Source: Haemophilus haemolyticus
GTDB lineage: Bacteria; Pseudomonadota; Gammaproteobacteria; Enterobacterales; Pasteurellaceae
Length of the DNA: 64,000 bases
NCBI RefSeq assembly: GCF_003351405.1
Contig: NZ_CP031240.1
Location: 1,240,001 to 1,304,000 of the forward strand
Direction: 5' to 3'
A program made the position numbers and the translations under genes. This document shows positions 20,918-29,671 of this stretch, in pieces. The notes below the pieces were generated by a model. It searched no databases and was not told where the DNA came from. It worked only from the letters and a program-made list of their open reading frames with translations. The first letter of the stretch is position 1. The number at the start of each line of letters is the position of its first letter.

Positions 20918-21505
20918 ATGAAAAAAATTCTCTCTGCAGCCTTAATGGCAACGTTACTATCTGGATGTCAAGTTCTCGACCTTGTTCAAGGTACGTCTCA
21001 AAAGGCATCTAAAGTATCAAAGCCGGTATTAACTCCTGCTCAAACTGAAGTATTACAAAAGTTAGATGCGCAGTTTCAGCGTATTTTAGCTAAAGGCATC
21101 GAAATTGAATTCAATGGTGAGAAATATGTGAAACAAACACAAGCAGTAAAAGGTGACGATCCTCGTTTTGTGAGTTTGGCATTAAGTAAAAACAGTGAGG
21201 CTCGTAAAGCTGTACTAAGTGATACATTCTATTTAACTGATGTTTCTCATGAGAAAGCTATTACGGAACGTTATTTTGCAAAAAATAAAGAGACCTGCCA
21301 GTTACAGGTTGTGAAATCAGATATTCATGATTATTATGCTTGTGCCAGTGATAAATTTAAACGTTACGTTGCTTTAGTGCACAAAGATAAAAATATTATT
21401 GCTTATCGTAGTTATACCTCATATCAAGTGGAACCTACACAGGCTGAAGAACGTGCGATTATTAAGGCATTAGTCGATTATCCATTTGATAGTATTGCTC
21501 GTTAA
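20918..21505 (+). CDS. Uncharacterised lipoprotein
   Basis: The ATG at 20918 (AGGA upstream) gives a 195-residue protein with a clear lipoprotein signal peptide, MKKILSAALMATLLSGC, where Cys17 would be lipidated. The residue after the cysteine is Gln, not Asp, so sorting to the outer membrane is expected. The mature part has a lysine-rich linker and then a mixed alpha/beta region with two further cysteines (ETCQLQ and YYACAS) that could form a disulphide. I do not recognise a family. It is one base upstream of holD, so it is probably co-transcribed with holD and rimI. Confidence 0.75.
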   Translation: MKKILSAALMATLLSGCQVLDLVQGTSQKASKVSKPVLTPAQTEVLQKLDAQFQRILAKGIEIEFNGEKYVKQTQAVKGDDPRFVSLALSKNSEARKAVLSDTFYLTDVSHEKAITERYFAKNKETCQLQVVKSDIHDYYACASDKFKRYVALVHKDKNIIAYRSYTSYQVEPTQAEERAIIKALVDYPFDSIAR

Positions 21506-21506
21506 T

Positions 21507-21911
21507 ATGAATAGACGTGATCTTCTTTTACAAGAAATGGGCATTTCCCAGTGGACGTTATATCGCCCAGAGGTGCTACAAGGTTCAGTAGGAATTAGTG
21601 TTGCTGAGAATATTCGCTTTATCACTGTTTCTGATGAAAATATAAGTGGCTCGCCTTTGTTGGCTGATGTGCTACTCAGCCTTGATCTTAAAAAAGAAGA
21701 TTGCTTATGTTTGAATTACGATCAAATCCAGCATATCGAATGTAAGCAGCCTATTCGTTACTGGTTATTATCAGAAAATAGCGACCAAATTGACCGCACT
21801 TTACCATTTTGCATGCAGGCTGAGCGTGTTTATCGCTCGCCAAGTTGGCAACAATTTCAATCTAATTACCAAGCCAAACGAGAGTTGTGGCAACAAATTC
21901 AGCAGCCTTAA
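21507..21911 (+). CDS. holD: DNA polymerase III psi subunit
   Basis: HolD links the clamp loader to SSB through the chi subunit. The 134-residue protein begins MNRRDLLLQEMGISQWTLYR, the typical psi N-terminus that binds chi, and has the central motif ADVLLSLDL. The overall sequence is weakly conserved, as is normal for psi. Its place just upstream of rimI matches E. coli (holD-rimI). It starts one base after the lipoprotein stop. Confidence 0.85.
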   Translation: MNRRDLLLQEMGISQWTLYRPEVLQGSVGISVAENIRFITVSDENISGSPLLADVLLSLDLKKEDCLCLNYDQIQHIECKQPIRYWLLSENSDQIDRTLPFCMQAERVYRSPSWQQFQSNYQAKRELWQQIQQP

Positions 21912-21913
21912 TT

Positions 21914-22354
21914 ATGTCTATTATTTCTCAAATTGAAGCCAGTGATTTCGACCGATTGTATGAAATCGAGCAGCAAGCACATCTTGTGCCTTGGTCATTT
22001 GGTACGTTAAAAAATAATCAAGGGGCGCGTTATCTCAATTTAAAATTAATAGAGAATAATCAGATTATTGGTTTTGCTATTTGCCAAACAGTATTGGATG
22101 AAGCGACTTTGTTTAATATTGCTATTTTACCGTCTCATCAAGGTAATGGATTGGGGAAATTATTGTTGAATGAGTTAATCGCTCGGCTGAAAGAAAAAGG
22201 CGTACAGACTTTATGGCTAGAAGTCAGAGAGTCTAACCCTGCTCGTTTTTTGTATGAAAGAATTGGTTTTAATGAAGTCGATATTCGAAAAAATTATTAT
22301 CCGAAACCCAGTGGTGGACGAGAAAATGCCGTGGTAATGGCCTGTTATTTATAG
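21914..22354 (+). CDS. rimI: Ribosomal protein S18-alanine N-acetyltransferase
   Basis: RimI is a GNAT enzyme that acetylates the N-terminal alanine of ribosomal protein S18. From the ATG at 21914 it has 146 residues with the acetyl-CoA loop LPSHQGNGLGKLLLN and the closing block ARFLYERIGFNEVDIRKNYY. An in-frame start at 21887 would overlap holD and lacks a better ribosome-binding site. Confidence 0.93.
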   Translation: MSIISQIEASDFDRLYEIEQQAHLVPWSFGTLKNNQGARYLNLKLIENNQIIGFAICQTVLDEATLFNIAILPSHQGNGLGKLLLNELIARLKEKGVQTLWLEVRESNPARFLYERIGFNEVDIRKNYYPKPSGGRENAVVMACYL

Positions 22355-22363
22355 ATACAAATG

Positions 22364-22399
22364 ATATAGCCTAGGGTGTACCCTAGGCTATATTTTTTT
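22364..22399. terminator. Strong bidirectional terminator between rimI and fdhE
   Basis: A perfect 13-bp stem (22364-22376 with 22381-22393) has a TGTA loop and is followed by a run of Ts that overlaps the fdhE stop codon. It serves two convergent genes. Confidence 0.92.
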
Positions 22400-23306
22400 A
22401 TGCTTCTTCTGCTGGAAAAACAAATGGATTTAATCCGCTGCGTGCGAAACCTTTTTCTTCCATTTCAATATCTAAGAAAATAGAAGCCAAATCGTCGGCT
22501 ACTGGCTCTACATGAGGATCTTTTTCTTGGAACATGATTTTTAAGTAACTTTCACAGCTACCACAGGTTTCGGCACGAATAAGTGCAAGTTCTTCATCTA
22601 ACGACCACATTTCTAGTTTGTCGTGGCTATTACAGTTGGTGCATTGTGCGCGTACTAAATTCCATTCACTTTCACATAAATTACAATGTAAGTAGCGTAA
22701 ACCTTGTGATGTACCAATTTGTACAATACTCGCGACCGGTAATGAGCCACAAACAGGGCAGTGATGGAGATTTTCGGCGTTTTCAACTTGGCTATTATGA
22801 GGAATTTGTTGGGCTGCTTGTAACCAATAAAGGGAAAGTGCGGCCCAAATAAAGATGGCTTTATCACTGCTGACTAAATTAAATTCTTGTGCTAAGAGCT
22901 TATTTGCCATTTCTTCTAATTCGGCAGAGGATGCTTTTTCAAGAAATTCAATCGTAGCAGAGACTTGCTCATTGGCCTTTGGTTTAATCTCATCAAGAAT
23001 TTCAGTTAAGTATTCACGCCAGATGCTGTTTCTTTTAAAGGTTTTTGCATTTAGTGGCTCTATATCATTTAGCTGTTCAAACTGTTGTGGCGGTAAAGGA
23101 TTTTTTTCTAACGTGGAAAGCTGGCTTTCAACAATATCTGCAGCAAATAATAAATAATCTGATAGAGGGTGATTTTGTGCTAAGTCTCTTAAACGTTTTG
23201 CTCTGCGTTGATAAAGATTTTTAGGATTGGCAAATAATACAGCAGGAGTCTGGAAGGAATTCGCTGCTTGTTTGATTTCTGATTCTGATAAGATTTTGAT
23301 ACTCAT
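22398..23306 (-). CDS. fdhE: FdhE, formate dehydrogenase accessory protein
   Basis: FdhE is a rubredoxin-like iron protein needed for assembly and Tat export of respiratory formate dehydrogenases. The 302 residues have an alpha-helical N-terminal half and four CxxC pairs in the C-terminal half: HCPVCG, HCNLCE, QCTNCN and TCGSCE. It is the last gene of the minus-strand fdx operon, separated from fdxI by an uptake-signal hairpin. Confidence 0.93.
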   Translation of the reverse strand: MSIKILSESEIKQAANSFQTPAVLFANPKNLYQRRAKRLRDLAQNHPLSDYLLFAADIVESQLSTLEKNPLPPQQFEQLNDIEPLNAKTFKRNSIWREYLTEILDEIKPKANEQVSATIEFLEKASSAELEEMANKLLAQEFNLVSSDKAIFIWAALSLYWLQAAQQIPHNSQVENAENLHHCPVCGSLPVASIVQIGTSQGLRYLHCNLCESEWNLVRAQCTNCNSHDKLEMWSLDEELALIRAETCGSCESYLKIMFQEKDPHVEPVADDLASIFLDIEMEEKGFARSGLNPFVFPAEEA

Positions 23307-23328
23307 GTTCTTTTCTCACTTTCATAAT

Positions 23329-23361
23329 AAAAAGTGCGGTCAATTTTAACCGCACCTTTTT
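23329..23361 (-). terminator. Imperfect uptake-signal hairpin between fdxI and fdhE
   Basis: AAAAAGTGCGGT (23329-23340) pairs with ACCGCACC-TTTTT (23349-23361), with one bulged C. Read on the minus strand it follows fdxI and ends in Ts, so it may reduce fdhE expression relative to fdxGHI. Confidence 0.6.
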
Positions 23362-23379
23362 CTTTTTCAAGATTTCAGC

Positions 23380-24096
23380 TTATTTGCCAAATCCTTTAAA
23401 TAATACTTTGGTTTTGCCTTTTTTACCTGATTGCTCGTTGAGTAAATCTTTTTCAAGCTCAGGTAAAATTTCTTCGCGATACCATTTCGGGTGGTGTTTC
23501 TTCGCCCAACGAACGGTTACCCAACCTTCAACGATTCCTCGAATTGAACCTTTAATCCAGAATGCCATATACATATGCACTAAGATACCAGTGAATAACA
23601 TAAATGCACTCAAAGAATGGAGCAGAATCGAGAAACGTAATACTGGGATTGAGAAGTAGTGCGAAAAATATTGACGCCACATAATGATGCCAGTTATTAA
23701 TAGCGTTACCATCGCCAAGTTTAATGTCCAGAAGAGCATTTTTTGACCAAAGTTATATTTGCCATTATCAGCAACTGCGTGTTCATTCCCTTTAAGAACT
23801 TCAACGACACCTTTTGCCCAGCGAATATCGTTTTTCTCTGGAATATTGTGATCCCAGTACAATAATGCCAAGTAGATGAAGGCAAAGAACATTAAAATCC
23901 CAGTGAATGGGTGAATTGCACGCGCAATTTGTGGTGTACCTAAAATTTCTGTTAACCATGCGAAATCAGGGAAGAAAAACGCAACACCAGTGAACATTGT
24001 CATAAAGAAACAGATTACCAACATCCAGTGACTGATACGCGCTGGTGTTCTATGGCGGACGATTCGAGTATCGTTGTTGATCTCAATTTTACTCAT
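23380..24096 (-). CDS. fdxI: Formate dehydrogenase cytochrome b556 (gamma) subunit
   Basis: This 238-residue inner-membrane protein anchors the enzyme and passes electrons to quinone through two b hemes. Four membrane helices and histidines at the expected places are visible ([11 protein letters not shown] near residue 20, AIHPFTG in helix 2, [24 protein letters not shown] in the last pair). The ATG at 24096 follows AGGGGG and overlaps the end of fdxH by 8 bp. A longer in-frame start inside fdxH is rejected. Confidence 0.94.
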   Translation of the reverse strand: MSKIEINNDTRIVRHRTPARISHWMLVICFFMTMFTGVAFFFPDFAWLTEILGTPQIARAIHPFTGILMFFAFIYLALLYWDHNIPEKNDIRWAKGVVEVLKGNEHAVADNGKYNFGQKMLFWTLNLAMVTLLITGIIMWRQYFSHYFSIPVLRFSILLHSLSAFMLFTGILVHMYMAFWIKGSIRGIVEGWVTVRWAKKHHPKWYREEILPELEKDLLNEQSGKKGKTKVLFKGFGK

Positions 24097-25027
24097 TGTT
24101 TTCCCCCTTAGATGGTTTTTCTTCTTCAAATTCGTGGTGATGATCTTCCACATCTTCTTCAATATTAGGACCCACAGTTAAGTAGTGAGCGATTTCAGCT
24201 AATGCCAAGCCACCCATTGCAACTGCCGCTACTGGTTTCAATACATCTTTCCATAAGGTCACACTTAAATCAATTTGTGGATCTTTTGGAAGACCATTGT
24301 AAAGCTCTGGTTTATCCGCGTGATGTAACACATACATTACGTGTGTTCCGCCTACGCCTGGTGGATCGTAAAGCCCGGCATTTTCATAACCACGAGATTT
24401 TAAATCAGCTATGCGTTTTTCTGCGTAGAGTTTCATTTCTTCTTTAGAACCAAAACGAATAGCACCAGTTGGACAAGTTTTCACACATGCAGGCTCTTGA
24501 CCTACAGAAACACGGTCCACGCAAAGGGTACATTTGTACACACGGTTGTCATCCGGATTCATACGTGGAATGTTGAATGGACAGCCAGCAATACAATAAC
24601 CACACCCGATACATTTATCAGATTGAAAATCCACAATACCATTGGCGTATTGAATGATAGCACCTGGTGCAGGACAAGCCTTTAAACAACCAGGTTCTGC
24701 ACAGTGCATACAGCCATCTTTACGGATTAACCATTCTAAACGATCGTTTTCTTCTACTTCGTTAAAGCGCATCACAGTCCATGCTTTAGCATTTAGATCT
24801 ACAGGGTTATCGTAAATACCATGACACTGCGCATTTACATCAGAGCGGATGTCATTCCACTCTGAGCAGCCAACTTGGCAAGCTTTACAACCAATACATG
24901 CACTGACATCGATTAATTTTGCTACTTCAACTTTATGATCTCGCGCTTGTGGTGCAGGCGTTAAGCCTGAAGTTGCGGAGATTTTAATAACGTCTTGCGT
25001 TTGAACGCCTTGAGCAGTTCCAGCCAT
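24089..25027 (-). CDS. fdxH: Formate dehydrogenase iron-sulphur (beta) subunit
   Basis: FdxH carries electrons from the catalytic subunit to the membrane heme subunit. The 312 residues have four ferredoxin-like cysteine groups: [37 protein letters not shown] and CTLC...CVKTCP. One C-terminal membrane helix (about 255-275, with ALAEIAHYL) and an acidic tail follow. The ATG at 25027 lies one base after the fdxG stop with GGGAGG upstream. The 8 residues upstream in the longer frame are not used. Confidence 0.95.
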   Translation of the reverse strand: MAGTAQGVQTQDVIKISATSGLTPAPQARDHKVEVAKLIDVSACIGCKACQVGCSEWNDIRSDVNAQCHGIYDNPVDLNAKAWTVMRFNEVEENDRLEWLIRKDGCMHCAEPGCLKACPAPGAIIQYANGIVDFQSDKCIGCGYCIAGCPFNIPRMNPDDNRVYKCTLCVDRVSVGQEPACVKTCPTGAIRFGSKEEMKLYAEKRIADLKSRGYENAGLYDPPGVGGTHVMYVLHHADKPELYNGLPKDPQIDLSVTLWKDVLKPVAAVAMGGLALAEIAHYLTVGPNIEEDVEDHHHEFEEEKPSKGENNE

Positions 25028-25028
25028 A

Positions 25029-28000
25029 TTATGCCTCCCCAACTTTTTCAATATTTACCAAGAATGTTTTGTATTCTGGTGTTTGCGTGTTTGCCTCACC
25101 CCAAGATGGTGTTAAGGTATTAGTAGAGAATCCACGATTACCTTTTCCATTTAAGGCCTTCATATTCCAGTGAATTGGAAGACCTACATGGTGTACGGTA
25201 CGTCCATCAATTTCGAGATCTTTAAGACGTTTCGTAACCACGGCAACAGCTTTAATATAACCACGACGAGAAGTAATTTTTACCATATCGCCTTTTTGGA
25301 TGCCTTTTTCTGCTGCTAATTTTTCACCGATTTCCACAAATTGTTGTGGTTGTGCGATGATATTTAAGGCAGATTGCGCAGTCCAACTATGGAAGTGTTC
25401 CGTTAATCGGTAAGTTGTTGCCACGAATGGGAACTCTTTATTTGAACCGATAAATTCTTTATCTTCAGGATAAATACGTACTGTAGGATCACTTACCACT
25501 GCAGCGTGTAATGGGTTAGTATCTATTGGGCTTTCAACTGGCTCATAGTGTTCAGGCATTGGACCATTTGCAATTTTATCAACTGCAAATAAACGACCTA
25601 CACCTTCAGCAGACATAATAAATGGTCCGGTATCAGAACCTGGTGGTTGTGTACCATAGTCTGCTACATCATGCCAGTTCCAGTTTTTACCATTCCATTT
25701 GATTAATTGGCGGTTTTTATCCCAAGGATTACCATTGATATCTAATGATGCACGGCTATAAAGTATGCGGCGGTTTGCAGGCCATGCAAAGCCCCAACCA
25801 ATGGTGCAGCCTAAACCTGATGGATCTGAGTTATCACGATTTGCAGTTTGATTGCCTTTTTCAGTCCATTGACCAACATATAACCAGTTACCTGATGTTG
25901 TTGTCCCATCATCACGTAAATGTGCAAATCCATTGAGTAATTGACCTTTCTTGTACATCAAGTTGCCGTTTGGATCATAAAGATCTTCTAGCGCATAACC
26001 ATTTAATTCTTTGGCTAATTCTACCGCACTTGGTGAGTGTGGTTGAGCATAATTCCAAGTCATTGCTTCAAATGATTCAATACCACGACCACCTTCTTTT
26101 TGGTAAAGATGATGCATTTCTTCACGAATCATAGAAAGAATTTCAACATCTGGTAATGCTTCACCTGGTTGATCGCAACCTTTCCAGTGCCATTGCACCC
26201 AACGTCCTGAGTTTACAATTGAACCATCTTCTTCAGCGAAACAGGTTGTTGGTAGGCGGAAGACTTCAGTTTGAATTTCTGAAGAATTCACATTGTTTGA
26301 TTCACCAAAGTTTTTCCAGAATTCAGAGGATTCAGTTTGAAGCGGATCCATCACGATTAAGAATTTTAACTTACTCATTCCTGCAACAGTTTTGTTTTTG
26401 TTCGGTAATGAGTTTAACACGTTAAAGCCTTGTAAAATCCAACCGTGTAATTTGCCTTCATTCATCAATTTAACGTGAGTAATCGGGTCATATAAGCGAT
26501 CTGCTTTTGGTAAGAAATCAAAACCCCAACCATTTTCTTTGGTTGCTTTATCACCATAGAAGGTTTTCATCATACTAACAAAGAATTTTGAAGTATTACG
26601 ATAATAGTTTACTTGGTTTGGAACAATATCTTTTGGTGTAATCGCGTTAATGTATTGCTCATAAGAGGTATCTTTATCGTTTGGTAAACGCATATAACCT
26701 GGTAAAGACATTGGCAATAAGCCCATATCTGTTGTACCTTGTACATTGGAGTGACCACGTAATGCATTAATACCACCACCAGGCATACCCATATTACCTA
26801 AAAGTAATTGGATCATCGCCATAGAACGAATATTTTGTGTACCGATTGAATGCTCGGTAAAGCCTAACGCATATAGATGCGTCATCGTTTTATTTGGGGC
26901 AGAGGTTTTACCAATTTCTTCACAGATTTGTAAGAAGAGTTTTTGTTTTACACCTGTAATGCGTTCAACCATTTCTGGGGTATAACGTGAAACATGATCT
27001 TTTAAGATATTAATGACACAACGAGGGTGTTGTAAGGTCATATCACGTTTAGCCTGTCCGTTTTCATCAAACTGATAGTTCCATTTAGATTTATCGTAGT
27101 TACGTTTTTCTTCGTTGTAACCTACAAATAAACCATCCTCAAATTTGAAACCTTCATCAATTAAGAATGAGGCATTAGTATAGTGTTTAACGTATTCGTG
27201 TTGAATTTGGTTTGTTTCCAATAGGTAACGGATGACACCCATTAAAAATGCGATATCTGAACCAGAACGAATTGGCGCATGTAAATCTGCAACAGAGGCT
27301 GTACGGTTAAAGCGTGGATCGATAACGATAAGTTTAGCACCGTTTTTCTTTGCTTCAATTGCCCAACGGAAGCCAACAGGGTGAGCTTCTGCAGGGTTAC
27401 CGCCTTGAACAATGATAAGGTTGGCATTTTTAATATCAACCCAGTTATTTGTCATCGCACCGCGACCAAATGATGGAGCAAGACTTGCTACCGTTGGTCC
27501 GTGTCAAGTATTCGCTTGGTTACACATCGGTACCATACCCAACATCCGCACCCATTTATGAGTCAGTAGTGCGGCTTCGTTGCTTATGGCTGATGCAGTC
27601 ATAATACCTGTAGTTGTCCAACGGTTCACGGTTTTGCCACTTGCATCTTTTTCAACGAAGTTAGCATCACGATCGTCTTTCAGTAAGCGAGCAATGCGTT
27701 TAATTGCATCTTGCCAAGAAATTCGTTCCCATTTATCAGAGCCTGGTGCGCGATATTCAGGATATAAACAGCGACTTTCGCTATTTACGTAATCAAGGGC
27801 GCCAGCACCTTTAGGACAGAGAGCGCCACGGCTAACTGGATGATCTGGATCGCCTTCAAGGTGAAACAGTTTTGAACGAGTATTGGTGCCAGTGTGGCTG
27901 CTTAACGTATCGTAAGGTTTGCCTGTGCTGTATAACAACATACCGCAGCTTACGGCACAATATGTACAAGTGTTACGAGATTCAAATGCGCGTAATAATT

Positions 28001-28115
28001 TGTATTCACGCGGCGCGGCTAACGCACTTGCTGGAGCAAAGCCCAACATCGCAGCCGATGTTCCCGCCATACCACCTGCACAGACCTTAAAGAATTTTCT
28101 TCTTGAGATCTGCAT
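25029..28115 (-). CDS. fdxG: Formate dehydrogenase major subunit, selenocysteine-containing
   Basis: This is one gene interrupted in frame by TGA at 27506-27504, which encodes selenocysteine (residue 204 of 1028) in the motif ANT-Sec-HGPTV. FdxG oxidises formate in the periplasm with a molybdenum bis-MGD cofactor. A Tat signal peptide ([15 protein letters not shown]), the N-terminal Fe4S4 motif [11 protein letters not shown] and the long MGD-binding body typical of FdnG/FdoG are all present. A SECIS-like hairpin directly follows the UGA. The ATG at 28115 has AGGAG upstream. Translated with TGA as a stop, the gene would appear as two ORFs (27504-28115 and 25029-27455). Confidence 0.96.
27465..27506 (-). 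other. Selenocysteine UGA codon with SECIS hairpin
   Basis: On the minus strand UGA (27506-27504) is followed by CACGGACCAACGGTAGCAAG and onward. Eleven bases after the UGA, GG-TAGCA and TGCT-CC (27492-27475) form a small stem whose loop contains AGTCT, with the GU that SelB recognises. The position and loop match bacterial SECIS elements of fdnG and fdhF. It implies that selA, selB, selC and selD exist elsewhere in the genome. Confidence 0.88.
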
Positions 28116-28315
28116 AATCACTCCTTTCAACAACAAGTTGTTGAGATGTTTAGATAGTAATAAATTCGTCTAGTGTAACTAGATAATTTGGTTGATTTCG
28201 TTAAAATAACGTTACTCAACATCGCAAATTGGTTCAAAAGTAGGCCAATTTATGGGCGACTAGAATAACGATTTTTTAACGATAAATCCATAATCAAATG
28301 GCATTATAACGCAGA

Positions 28316-28341
28316 AAAATTATGATCTAGATCATAATTTT
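28316..28341. promoter_or_regulatory. 26-bp perfect palindrome between fdxG and fdhD (FNR/CRP-like)
   Basis: The segment is a perfect inverted repeat centred at 28328.5. Its core ATGAT-CTAG-ATCAT differs from the FNR consensus TTGATnnnnATCAA by one base in each half. The same core also partly fits a CRP site. It lies between the divergent fdxG and fdhD genes, about 62 bp from the fdhD start and 213 bp from the fdxG start, so it could control both. The rest of this 275-bp gap is AT-rich with no other clear element. Confidence 0.6.
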
Positions 28342-28390
28342 ATAAAAATATTAACATTTTTTTTACATTTTAGTAATGGGTAGGTAAAGA

Positions 28391-29203
28391 ATGGATTGGG
28401 TGATTAAACAAACGATTAACTTTTTTAAAAGAAATAAAAGTATAGAAAATTCAACCGCACTTTTACAATCAAAAGAAGATTTTCTAGCTGTCGAAATGCC
28501 AGTTTCATTAGTTTATAACGGTATTTCTCATGCGGTTATGATGTGTTCACCGAAAGATTTAGAGGTATTTGCTTTGGGCTTTTCTCTCACAGAAGGCATT
28601 ATTGAAAAAACTTCGGATATTTACGGTATCGATGTTGTGGAAGTTTGCAATGGTATTGAAGTGCAAATTGAACTGTCTAGCCGAAAATTTATGGCATTAA
28701 AAGAGCATCGTCGTAATCTTACAGGACGTACTGGGTGTGGCATTTGTGGCACGGAGCAGCTTAATCAGGTATATAAAAACTTTCCAAAATTAGACCGCAC
28801 TTTTAAGTTTGATTTGAATTTGCTCGATGGCTGTTTGTCAGATCTTCATAAAAATCAACGATTAGGTCAGCAAACAGGTTCGACTCATGCTTGTGGTTTT
28901 TTTGATTTAGAAGGTAATATGCTTGCTATTTTTGAAGATGTGGGTCGTCATGTTGCTCTTGATAAATTACTTGGTTGGCATGCAAAATCAGGCAAGCCTA
29001 ATGGCATTATTGTCGCTTCGAGTCGTGCAAGTTATGAAATGGTTCAAAAAACTATTTCTTGTGGGGTTGAAATGTTAGTGACGATTTCTGGAGCAACTAA
29101 TCTTGCCGTGAAAATGGCTGAAGCACATCATTTGACTTTGATTGGTTTTGCAAGAGAAGGTAAAGGGAATGTCTATAGTGGAGATGAACGAATTAATAGT
29201 TGA
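28391..29203 (+). CDS. fdhD: FdhD, sulphur carrier for formate dehydrogenase
   Basis: FdhD passes sulphur from IscS to the molybdenum cofactor of formate dehydrogenase, which is needed for activity. The 270 residues contain the essential cysteine loop [11 protein letters not shown] and the conserved [15 protein letters not shown] and [10 protein letters not shown] blocks. It is divergent from fdxGHI-fdhE, so the complete formate dehydrogenase module is in this window. Two uptake signals lie inside it. Confidence 0.96.
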   Translation: MDWVIKQTINFFKRNKSIENSTALLQSKEDFLAVEMPVSLVYNGISHAVMMCSPKDLEVFALGFSLTEGIIEKTSDIYGIDVVEVCNGIEVQIELSSRKFMALKEHRRNLTGRTGCGICGTEQLNQVYKNFPKLDRTFKFDLNLLDGCLSDLHKNQRLGQQTGSTHACGFFDLEGNMLAIFEDVGRHVALDKLLGWHAKSGKPNGIIVASSRASYEMVQKTISCGVEMLVTISGATNLAVKMAEAHHLTLIGFAREGKGNVYSGDERINS

Positions 29204-29239
29204 TATCTGAAGTAACTCTATACATACGAGATATTTTTT

Positions 29240-29473
29240 CTATTTATTTGTAATCCAACTAGCCAGCGCGATAAAAATAGCAAAGATGCAAAACCAAATT
29301 ATGTGGAGTTTTGTACTTTTACGATTGATTTCAGCATTGTGCAATCGACGTCTTTCTAATTGTTGTTTATAAGTTTCTAAATCTGCTTGTTTGAAAGAAA
29401 AACCACAATTAGGGCAGTTTTCTGCATTTTCACTAATCTTTTTTCTGCATTCAGGACATCGAGTTAAGGCCAT
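29240..29473 (-). CDS. Small zinc-ribbon membrane protein
   Basis: This 77-residue protein has an N-terminal zinc ribbon (RCPECRKKI and NCPNCGFSF, two CxxC pairs), a basic helical linker of about 30 residues, and one C-terminal membrane helix (LHIIWFCIFAIFIALASWI). This layout is common in small bacterial membrane proteins of unknown role. The ATG at 29473 follows AGAGAAA. It is convergent with fdhD and divergent from cstA. No function is assigned. Confidence 0.7.
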   Translation of the reverse strand: MALTRCPECRKKISENAENCPNCGFSFKQADLETYKQQLERRRLHNAEINRKSTKLHIIWFCIFAIFIALASWITNK

Positions 29474-29540
29474 CTTTTTCTCTATAATTATAAAATTACT
29501 TATTTATTAGTATTCTAATAGAATTCTTCATTTTTACAAA

Positions 29541-29556
29541 TGTGATGTAAGTCACA
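29541..29556 (+). promoter_or_regulatory. CRP-cAMP binding site upstream of the CstA-family gene
   Basis: TGTGA-TGTAAG-TCACA matches the CRP core consensus TGTGAnnnnnnTCACA exactly, flanked by AAA on the left and AAATC on the right. A possible -10 is TAGAAT at 29606-29611 (start near 29618), which would place CRP at about -70, an accepted class I position. In E. coli, cstA is strongly CRP-dependent. Confidence 0.8.
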
Positions 29557-29671
29557 AATCCATAAAATTTCTTAAATTCAATTTTTGATTTTAAACAATT
29601 TGAAATAGAATACCGCGGCTTGTTTAGGGCATCTACTAAATACTTTCTTTTATCTTTTGAGGAGCCTTTCT

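Noticed and set aside
27456..27506. fdxG as a pseudogene split by a stop codon
   Set aside because: The stop is TGA at the known selenocysteine position with a SECIS-like hairpin directly downstream, and both halves are intact.
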